NCBI RefSeq assembly: GCF_001641265.1
Contig: NW_020167524.1
Span: forward strand, 1,612,001 to 1,676,000
Reading direction: 5' to 3'
Length of the DNA stretch: 64,000 nt
Source: Pseudogymnoascus destructans
Taxonomy: Eukaryota > Ascomycota > Leotiomycetes > Thelebolales > Thelebolaceae
Both the position numbers and the translations under genes were made by a program. Positions 56,586-64,000 of this stretch are shown here, in pieces. A model generated the notes under the pieces. That model had not been told where the DNA came from. It made no database searches and was given only the letters and a program-made list of their open reading frames with translations. How positions within the stretch are numbered: position 1 is the stretch's first letter; each line of letters starts with the position of its first letter.

Positions 56586-59490
56586 ATGAGCCACCCACTC
56601 AAAGCCAATCAAGATGACGGCAAAGACAACAATCGGGGTGCATCTTCCAGCAGATGGCGCCATCAAGAATCTTCCAGGTATGCCCGACATGCCGCCGGCA
56701 TGGTTGGCAACCCGCCGAACAGCGAGATCCGCCCCGCTAACGAGCACACCGGCACGAGCGACCTCGCGAACTTCCTGAACACCACACGCATGGAGGGCAC
56801 AGGCCAACCTCTCGCTGAGGCGAGTGGTCAAGCGCCGCCGCCGGTGGGGGGTAGGCCGTACCGGCCCATCGCGGCCGACAGGCAGTTTGACGGTGCGAAC
56901 GAGCCCGTGGCTACGGCCAATGCACCATCGCCTGTTGGACTTGGTGGTGCCGCCCAGTCCACTACCGGACAAGCCCAGGTGTATGCGGAATTTGTTGACG
57001 GGAAGGAGGTTCGCTGCGGACCTCTGTTGAACTATAGACGCATGGAGGGTAACATATGGTATGGAAGTGTCCTCATAGTTGTTCAGGGAGGCATTACCGA
57101 GCCAGCGCACGAGGCATGGATTCCCGAGCTTCTGCTCAAGAAGCTCGCGCCGAGAAGACGACCAGAAGAATTGGTGGGACCGGTAGGCCACATCTATGCA
57201 TCGGCACATGGCCCGGTCACAGAATACGACACTGCCGTTGATGCCAGCATCAATGGAGAGCTGCTCTACTCCGATCTGCGTAACAGATTCTGGAGATTCA
57301 ACCTTGCTCTCGAAATGGAGGAGCTCGAGGCAGAGTGGGCCTACCAGATTCCATTGCTGCGATTCCCGAGCGATGGAAAGACTGATCACCAGAGCTTTTG
57401 GGTGCCCTCGATCAATGAGTCCATGCGCATCATGTTCCATTCCTGCAATGGTTTCTCGGTTGGGACGGATGAGGCTGCTTGGAGTGGCCCGGCGTTATGG
57501 AACGATGTGCAGAGAGTACATGGCCAAACGCCTTTCCATGTCATGTGAGTAGCATACTTCCTATCGCGAGACCCGAATCTAACTTCTCAGGATCGGTGGA
57601 GGTGATCAGATTTACAACGACGGCATCAGAATCCACGGGCCATTGCGAGAGTGGACTTCCATTTCGAACCCGAGAAAGAGGAGAGACTATCCTTTCCCAG
57701 AAACTCTACGCAAGGCGTGTGACGACTTCTATGCCGACAACTATATTAGATGGTACTCAACAGAACCATTCGCAGGTTCCAATGGCCAGATTCCCCAACT
57801 CAACCTTTGGGACGATCATGATGTAAATATTGACCTCCAAAAGCCCAAACCCATAACTAACAGATACAGATTATCGATGGCTTTGGCAGTTATGTCAGCG
57901 ATTTCATGCGGTGCGACGTCTTCCGAGGAATCGGTGGTACTGCTTACAAGTACTACCTACTGTTCCAGCACCACCTTCCCCCCCCCGTCTCAACATATAC
58001 GACCGATGCGCCTCAAACTATGAATAACGACGGTACTGGAGTTGGTGTTGATCCAGTTCAGATGAGAGACACCTTCGTGAAGCAGAATGAGCCGCAGGAT
58101 CCCAGCTACGTCATTGGGCGCCAGGCTGGGCCATATGTCGCCGAGCACTCGAGAAACATCATTAGTAGACTTGGAGCAAGAATCGCCTTCTTTGGATTGG
58201 ATGCTAGAACTGAACGTACTAGACATCAAGTCAACTATCCAGAAACTTACCAGTTGATTTTTGATAGAATCTCGAGCGAACTCGCAGCAGCAGCAGCTTC
58301 TGAGAAGCCCATTAAGCACTTGGTTGTTCTTCTGGGAATCCCCATTGCATATCCTGTAAGTGTCTCAAGGCGGATGTATTCTTCAGAAACTAATACGTGA
58401 TTAGCGCCTAACATGGGTGGAGAACGTCCTCTCAAGCCCTCTCATGGCTCCCATCAAATTCCTTAACAAGCGTTTCGGCATAGGTGGAGGCTTCATCAAC
58501 AAGTTTGATGGCTCTGTCGATCTTGTTGATGACTTGGACGATCATTACACAGCACGCACTCACAAGGCTGAGCGCCTCCAACTGGTCAAGATGTTGCAAG
58601 ACATCTCTGCCACTTACGGTGTTCGTGTAACGATTCTCTCCGGCGATGTGCATCTTGCCGCCGTTGGCCGCTTCTATGCAAACCCCAAATTGGGCATACC
58701 TGTCGAAGAAGACCCACGCTACATGGCAAACATTGTGTCTTCTGCCATTGTCAACAAGCCGCCACCAGCTGCTATCGCCAATCTGTTGTCGCATCAAAAT
58801 AAAATCCACCATCTCGACAGTGAGACGGATGAGACTCTATTGAGCATATTTGATCGCGAGCCAGGACAAGGGCAAAAGAAGTCCGCATCGAACAAGGTCA
58901 CGATGCCCAGCAGAAACTGGACCATGATCACCGAGTGCTCAGCCACCACCGCTCGCGTCAACACTGTCCGCAACAGGACAGAGTCTACCCCTCTCCCTAT
59001 CCCCCAGATGGACGGTTCTGTTGACGATGGGCTACTCGCACCAACTTCGAACACCATTGCCACGGGCGGCGCAGACCAGAGACCGCAAAGTGCTGCACCA
59101 GGTGGGGGATCTGCAGTCGGTACTACTAGCTCAGGCAAGGTGGACAAGAAGGCAGGGATGTCTCCCCTTGGCCAAGGAGAGGTCGAGGCTGGAACCACAA
59201 ACCGCGCTTCGGATCCCCTGGTTCACGGTTATTCTGGCGACGGAGCCCTCGACGTGGCCATCCGTGTCGAGAAGGACCAGCATGATCCGTCCGGCCAGAC
59301 GCAGTCGTACGGCATGTACATCCCAACCCTGACCACGGGCAACGCGATCCCAACCATCCCCGTGCTTCGCGACTGGGCGACGGCCTTTGGTGGTGGACGC
59401 CGCGCGAGAAATAGCCAGGGGAGCCGCTGGGGAAGCGTTGGTAGCAGGGCTGGGAGCAACGCCGGTAGCAGACCTGCCACTGCCACTTAA
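56586..59490 (+). CDS. PhoD-like phosphatase domain protein
   Basis: 920 aa from exons 56586-57544, 57591-57822, 57870-58355 and 58405-59490, all phases consistent. After a disordered N terminus (about 130 aa), a beta-rich part is followed by a metallophosphoesterase core of the PhoD type. Seen: IGGGDQIYNDGI (metal-binding GGDQ.Y), LNLWDDHDIIDGFGSY (WDDHD..DGFGS, the second metal motif, split by intron 2), RIAFFGLDARTERTR, KHLVVLLGIPIAYP, and VTILSGDVHLAAVGRFY (SGDVH). These are the complete metal and phosphate ligands of fungal PhoD-like proteins. The last 200 aa are Gly/Ser/Arg-rich. No signal peptide or anchor, so probably cytosolic. Physiological substrate unknown. The gene is convergent with RAD10. 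Confidence 0.92.
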
Positions 59491-59931
59491 TGAGGATTGA
59501 GAGTTGAGAGTTGAAGAGCTTTAGAGCTTTAGAGCTTTAGAGTGGAGGTATCCGGTATATTTATATTCTTGATGGGGAGAGGGAGAGGGCTCCGAGTGTG
59601 CGTGCTTTTTGCTTGCTTTTCTTTTTTACTATACCTAGGGAGACGGTTATGCACGGGATGGTGCAGGAATGAATGCGCTGGGTAATGCGGTGGAAATGGC
59701 AAGAGTGCAGAGGGTGTATTGTAGGTAGTACAGTATTACGTATAATCATGATGGTTCTTTACTTTTGAAAATGCTGCGTGCTGTGAAATAAAATTGGAAT
59801 TGTTGACGATTTATCAGTACAAAACCCCCCCTTACCAACCTCGAACTCCAAAATAGACACCCTAAAACCCCCATTCCACCATACCAATACATAGAACGCC
59901 ACAACTCCTCGCCCGCCGGTGGCGACATCAT
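59491..59931. other. interval between convergent genes
   Basis: No gene. A short agagctttagagcttta repeat lies at 59514-59540, and C-runs lie near 59824-59830. Confidence 0.5.
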
Positions 59932-61094
59932 CTATTCCTTTCTCAGCTTCGCCAGCGCCGCCGCAACGCCCCCACTCAGCTCATCCTCTTTCCTCTTCTG
60001 TTCCTCCTCAATCTTACGGCGTTTCTGCCGTCCCTCCTCTCCAATTTCCGCCGCAATCAGCGCCTCCTCACCCCCTGAATCTGAGTCAAGCTCTAGAAGC
60101 TGAAAAGGCTTCTTCGGCTGTGATTGTGGCTCCCTTTCCTTGCCCTTGATCTGTGCCGTTTCCGATTCTCGCGACATCCCCGGCGATTTGGGCCTCGTAT
60201 ACTTGTCCATATCCCTCAGCGGCACCGCCTCAACCGTCTCAACCGCCTCAACCCTCCTCTCACCCCCCCCCGCTCTTCCCCCTCACCCAACCCCCTCTTC
60301 CCCGCCTTCGCCACCCGAAACGGCTCCCTCACCACCTCCGTCCACCTACTCACCTTCTTCTCCCCCCACCCACTCAACACCGCCACCTCCTCCGGCCTCG
60401 CATTCACCGCCGCCCTCACGCTCCCAAACGCCCCCACAATCCCCACCGCATCCGTCCGATTCACCCCCCTCGGCACCGTCACAAACTCCACAAACTGCTC
60501 CGCGTACCCCTTCGCCTGCACCCCCATTATCCCCGCCGCAGACGCGTGCTCGAACCCCTTGTAGAGCTCTAGATATCGCGCCCCCTCCGCGGCGCTCCAG
60601 CAGAGAATGATGGTTACGTTGTTGACTAACCCCGTTTTGCTGAGCTCCTTGACGGACTCCTCGTGGTTCGGGATATCGACCAGCGTCAACAGCACGCGGA
60701 GCGCGTATTTCCCCCCCAGCCCGCGGATGCGGTTATACACGTACTCCGGGTGCAGACGATGGTACTTCAGACTCAGAAACAGCGCGCATGTCGTAGCCCC
60801 CAACACATAGTCCGCAGGCGTGTCGCGCCATTCCCACGGCTGCGCGCGCAGGTACGCGAGCATGGGATTTCCCTTCTGCCGGTGCGAAACGTAGATTGCG
60901 GAGCCGCTAGAGCGCAAGGGCAGGGCTTGGGGGGTTGGTTGCACGATCTTGGTGCTGGAGGGGGTGGTGGTCGCGGGGTCGAGGCGATGGGGGGTGGGTT
61001 GGGTTATGCGTGTGGTGGGGGGAGGGTTGTCGGAGGCGGCGAGGGCGGCGAGGAAGTCGGGGTCGGCCCCGAATTGGTCGTCGTCGTCGGCCAT
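59932..61094 (-). CDS. RAD10: DNA repair endonuclease subunit RAD10/ERCC1 (apparent frameshift)
   Basis: Non-catalytic partner of the XPF/RAD1 nuclease in nucleotide excision and crosslink repair (family knowledge). Start ATG 61094 (MADDDDQFGADPDFLAALAA). Seen: the central domain (GNPMLAYLRAQPWEWRDTPA, DYVLGATTCALFLSLKYHRL, YALRVLLTLVDIPNHEESV, IILCWSAAEGARYLELYKGF) and the C-terminal tandem helix-hairpin-helix (VPRGVNRTDAVGIVGAFGSV, VAVLSGWGEKKVSRWTEVV, REPF). After EPFRVAKAG the frame runs into an Arg-rich end and stops at 60216. The next frame continues as VEAVETVEAVPLRDMDKYTR and ends KIEEEQKRKE...LRKE at 59932. The switch coincides with a 9-C run at 60263-60271, where one extra base would join both frames. 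The core is complete either way; about 100 C-terminal residues depend on it. Confidence 0.88.
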
Positions 61095-61173
61095 AGTAGT
61101 GGCTGTCTCTGTTGTCGGGGAGGTGGAGGTGGAGGTGGAAGGTTGGAGGATGTGACGCAAGGCTGAAAAGATG

Positions 61174-61229
61174 GTCGTAGCCTTATGATGGGTGCTAGTT
61201 CGAACTGGCACCCGTCATAAGGCTACGAC
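61174..61229. repeat. 56-bp near-perfect palindrome upstream of RAD10
   Basis: The arms gtcgtagccttatgatgggtgc and gcacccgtcataaggctacgac match in all but one position, and the centre agttcgaact is itself palindromic. It lies 80 bp upstream of the RAD10 ATG, in the leader or promoter. Confidence 0.95.
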
Positions 61230-61788
61230 ATGGTTGGCGCTTGCTTCTTCTTAATAGCTTGGGAATGGGAGCCACCAAGTGGGCCGGCCCCAACCTGTAG
61301 CCACCCCATCAACGCGCTCGCGAGGCCTCAGAAGGCTCGTTCAGGCCGAGTTTTGGAGATATAGTATAGGGTAACGACGAGCTTCCGTGTAAATTAACGT
61401 CTTATATAGTAATACACGTCTGCTACGTCTACGTCGGCAACTTTTTTTACGATAAAATGGGGTCGCCGTAGGCGAGGGAAAATTTGAGTTTTGGAGAAAT
61501 CACTTCCGCATTGCGCATCGTATTTTTCTCACCTGCGACTTCGGCAAACTAGTGAAAAATCACCTGCGCATGCGCAGGTGATTCCTCGTTTCCAACGAGA
61601 ATTTTGATATATAGCCTATATAAACATCATTTTTCGGAAGTAAATTGCTCTATATAGCCTATAGTCTACTATATACTAGAAGGTATGCCACCACTGTACA
61701 CTTCTATTATTGTTTTCTTGCCATAAACGAGCAATATCAATGTCCTTCTTCATAAGTACTGCTCTTTTCCCTCATGCCCCACAATGCA
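61230..61788. other. AT-rich intergenic sequence with a 26-bp palindrome
   Basis: No gene. A perfect palindrome aatcacctgcgca|tgcgcaggtgatt lies at 61558-61583, with related sequence aaatcacttccgcattgcgca at about 61497. From here to 62700 the composition is A/T-rich, unlike the RAD10 side, suggesting a repeat or transposon border. Confidence 0.5.
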
Positions 61789-62495
61789 TTAAGTAGCTAT
61801 AAAGTCAACCTCTTGCTTTGCTAAGTCTGCATCTGCTTTATCAGCTGCTATACGCTCCCCCCGGAGAGTACTATATAGCCTCGTTATAGACGAGAATTCG
61901 CCATACTTCTTCCAAAATACCTCGCAGTCCCTCTGGCAGGCAACAAATGAGTAATAAACAAACTAAAATAGTCGTTAGTATCGAGGTAATAAGGTGTATT
62001 ATCGTAGCTTACCCTCCATTGACACCAGTTATTCTTAATTACCTTCCAGTAAGTTGGAAGGCTGTCTTTATATAGTATCTTCCAATACTTAAGTGGTATA
62101 CTTTGGTCGTTAATAACGAGGGTTTTTCCCTTGTCCCAGTTGAGGATAAGTTGTGGTAATTCCTTGTATGCCTGATATGTTTTTGATGGTGGGATAGGAA
62201 TTAAGGAAATAAGAACAAGTTCTCCTTTGTTAAGGAAATCAAGCTGTATATAACCCTCTTTGTCATTGGTAGCGACCCTTTTTGATGAGGTTGGTGGTAA
62301 GTAGAGTAGCCAAGGTCGCTGAACTATAGTAGGTGACGACCCTACTCTCTGGTTTTCCTCGTTGTCAACGATCCTTCCGGCTTCTTTGTCTGCGTTATCC
62401 CTTTTCCTTTTTGGCTCATTGTAACGCTGACTTCTAAACGATAGAAGACACAGAGGTTTCTTGCGTAAGGTTGACTTGACAGAGGAGGCAGGGGA
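61789..62495 (-). CDS. unrecognised two-exon coding segment lacking a start codon
   Basis: On the minus strand a frame is open from 62495 to 62013 (161 codons, no ATG), then a 50-bp intron (GTAAGC, CTAAC branch point, TTTTAG; 62012-61963) and a second exon 61962-61789 joined in phase 0, ending TAA. Peptide signals: WLLYLPPTSSKRV, GYIQLDFLNKGELVLISL, PSKTYQAYKELPQLILNWD, LKYWKILYKDSLPTYWKVI, then ACQRDCEVFWKKYGEFSS and ADADLAKQEVDFIAT. A well-placed intron, no internal stop over 218 codons and non-repetitive content argue for a real or recently active gene. The 5' part is missing or lies in an unfound exon (stop at 62496-62498). Codon use is A/T-rich, as in transposons. I do not recognise the family. 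Confidence 0.45.
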
Positions 62496-62498
62496 TTA

Positions 62499-62926
62499 GA
62501 CACAAAGGCTTTCCAAGTAACACGTTACAGTATTGTAAAGAATACTATATTGAGTTGAGCACGAAGCTCCTATCTAAGGAAATACTATCTACTTATATAG
62601 TGGCGTCGTGCCTCATGGGTAATCTGGATAGTTGGCGGATAGCTAGATATTCAGGATAGTTCGTGGATAGCTCAACTATCCAATATCCACTAGTTTCTGC
62701 AACTATCCATTAGCCCCATCACATGGCAGCCTACCCCGCTTGCCCCCTGTGACTCACACGTCACGTTACTAGGCCCTGGTCCTGTAACCATGATGTCACG
62801 TTACCGTAGCCGTAACACTAGGTCCTCCTCCAAAAGGCCTAGTCCCTTAGGTCTTGCTGATTAAGGAATCGCTTACTTAAGTAGGGTGATGCCCACTTAA
62901 TTGTCGAGCAGGTTGCGCTGCTTACC
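62499..62926. other. repeat-like sequence between two element-type genes
   Basis: Contains clustered GGATAG and CTATCC copies in both orientations (62627-62700), which can fold, and several cacgttac or cgtaaca motifs (about 62518, 62763, 62793, 62811) that resemble the TGTYACG...CGTRACA ends of the solo LTR at 63261. An LTR edge is possible here but not delimited. It is the upstream region of the ORF at 62927. Confidence 0.4.
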
Positions 62927-63765
62927 ATGTCTTCTAGTAGACACATAAAAATCAAAGAACGTCATCTTCTTGCAGACCGTATTGAAAAGAACGGAAACCT
63001 AATGTCGCCATGTTCCAGCTGTCTTCACAACAATCGATTCTGTATTGTTGTTGCTGGTAGTCATCGTTGTAGTGAATGTACTCGTCGCAATTCCAAATGC
63101 AACGCTTGCGCCCCTTCTCCAACTGATTGGGAGAAGCTTCGAAAAGAAGAAGAGCATCTTGAGGTAGAAGAGGAAGCGGCGGCATCTCAGGAGCGAGAGG
63201 CTCACCTCTGCACTCAAGAAGCATATGCCTGTCGCATGCGTCTTCGCAAACAGCAGAAGGTGTTACGATATCAAGTGCGCCTTGCAGCTCGAGTGGGGGT
63301 TCAGGGGTGTGGGGAGCTTTCCGGGGTTGGAGCGAAGTTTTCAGTTGTGGAGTGAATTCTCAGAACTGGTCTCACTAAAGAGAATTCACTCCACAACAAC
63401 ATAGCTGTATATAGATCGAGCCACTGCTCGAGTGCTCCTCTTCTCTTTCCTTTCTTCTCTAGATTGAGTTTAATTCATAATACCCAACTGGCGCCCTATG
63501 CCTTGGTGAACCGTGACAGAAGGCTCTCAAAACCTGTGGAGTTGAGATGCTGCATCGTGGTCTGAAATCTTTGGACGAATTGGATGAAGCAGAGGAGAAG
63601 GAGTGTAGGGAGGCAGAGGTCAAAGGGACTCTCTTGCACAGCCCTTCTACTGCCGTTTCCGAGGGTGCTGCCCCTGACCAGGACCTTTTCGTGGCCCTGT
63701 CTCCTGGCTTCTTTGATCGCTTGGGTGTCGACGGCGAAACGCCTCCAGTAGCTCTGGACAGCTAA
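62927..63765 (+). pseudogene. Cys-rich zinc-finger-type ORF interrupted by a solo LTR
   Basis: The 5' part (62927-63260) reads MSSSRHIKIKERHLLADRIE, then a Cys cluster (PCSSCLHNNRFCIVV, CSECTRRNSKCNAC), PTDWEKLRKEEE and a Glu-rich coiled coil ending RMRLRKQQK. A 258-bp LTR plus a duplicated GAAGG follows. The 3' part (63524-63765) resumes as ALKTCGVEMLHRGLKSLDEL, then DEAEEKE and an acidic end, FVALSPGFFDRLGVDGETP. Removing the LTR and one copy of GAAGG joins the halves in frame. Without removal, the frame ends at 63355 inside the LTR. The Cys pattern followed by DWEKL and a coiled coil is a type I recall from repetitive fungal genomes, but no function is known to me. Its 3' end overlaps the chromodomain integrase ORF on the other strand. 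Confidence 0.7.
63261..63518. mobile_element. solo LTR (258 bp) with 5-bp target duplication GAAGG
   Basis: It begins TGTTACGATATC and ends GAACCGTGACA, giving inverted TGTYACG/CGTRACA termini, the TG...CA rule of LTRs. It is flanked on both sides by GAAGG (63256-63260 and 63519-63523). An internal inverted repeat ttgtggagtgaattct...agaattcactccacaa lies at about 63347-63399. No internal element sequence remains, so this is a solo LTR left by recombination. Confidence 0.92.
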
Positions 63766-64000
63766 GGTTTCTGACCGTTTCCCATGAATTGTTCATAAGT
63801 TCATAACCCTTCCATGTTATCAAAAACTCTTCTTTGCGTCCTACTAACCTTCTGTCTAGGATCGCTTCGACTTCGTATTCAACAATCTCATTCTCTGGTT
63901 GGAGTTCTGTATCGGTCGCAATTGGGGTGCTTCCTCTTGCTGGTTCCAATAGTGAGACATGAAATACCGGGTGTAGTCTAGACTTCTTGGGTAGCTGCAG
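63647..64000 (-). CDS. C terminus of a Ty3/gypsy integrase with chromodomain (partial)
   Basis: The frame enters from the right edge and ends at 63647. It shows the linker motif LHPVFHVSLLEPARGS and then a chromodomain (YEVEAILDRRLVGRKEEFLI, TWKGYELMNNSWETVRNLSC, PELLEAF), followed by a basic tail. This is the standard C-terminal end of a chromovirus-type (Ty3/gypsy) polyprotein in fungi. The visible 117 codons have no stop or shift, so the copy may be fairly young. Polymerase and the rest of integrase lie beyond 64000. The element runs on the minus strand and its terminal codons overlap the + strand Cys-rich ORF. Confidence 0.88.
   Translation of the reverse strand: MQLPKKSRLHPVFHVSLLEPARGSTPIATDTELQPENEIVEYEVEAILDRRLVGRKEEFLITWKGYELMNNSWETVRNLSCPELLEAFRRRHPSDQRSQETGPRKGPGQGQHPRKRQ

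Overview
The window is nuclear DNA of a filamentous ascomycete (Pezizomycotina). Genes carry short introns (about 45-100 bp) with GTAAGT/GTATGT-type donors and CTAAC/CTGAC branch points. Products are typically fungal: a C2H2 plus fungal-trans regulator, bZIP plus DUF3425, a Crh-type GH16 cell-wall enzyme, SSD1 and an NADP-glutamate dehydrogenase. No bacterial operons, rRNA, convincing tRNA or CRISPR were seen. The species cannot be named from sequence alone.

Layout. 0.5-3.9 kb: zinc-finger transcription factor. 4.4-4.8 kb: 5'-truncated pogo-type transposase relic. 5.7-6.4 kb: small secreted Cys protein whose signal peptide is built from a minisatellite. 7.8-14.5 kb: divergent pair GLE1 (mRNA export) and SSD1 (RNA-binding translational regulator). 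15.9-19.5 kb: ferritin-like secreted protein and NADP-GDH. About 20-33 kb: gene-poor and repeat-rich, with a decayed Tc1/mariner copy, a non-autonomous Mutator-like element and long hairpins. 33.3-39.0 kb: two bZIP genes. 41.4-45.1 kb: GPI-type Crh transglycosylase and a VIT/CCC1-type metal transporter. 46.7-50.9 kb: two fungal proteins of unknown function. 51.5-61.1 kb: the densest block, with nucleoside hydrolase, LSM8, mitochondrial rhomboid protease, PhoD-like phosphatase and RAD10/ERCC1. 61.2-64 kb: transposable-element territory with an unrecognised spliced coding segment, a Zn-knuckle ORF split by a solo LTR, and the 3' end of a Ty3/gypsy chromodomain integrase that runs off the right edge.

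Most genes are unrelated housekeeping or regulatory loci, arranged as divergent pairs (GLE1/SSD1, 50.9 kb gene/nucleoside hydrolase, LSM8/rhomboid) or convergent pairs (nucleoside hydrolase/LSM8, PhoD/RAD10). Nothing looks like a secondary-metabolite or defence cluster.

The most notable points are the solo LTR with a perfect 5-bp target duplication whose removal restores an ORF, which also overlaps the retroelement integrase gene antisense; coding and intronic minisatellites, one of which forms a signal-peptide core; micro-exons of 14 and 28 nt; and apparent one-base frameshifts at poly-G/C runs in two or three genes, which may be assembly errors.
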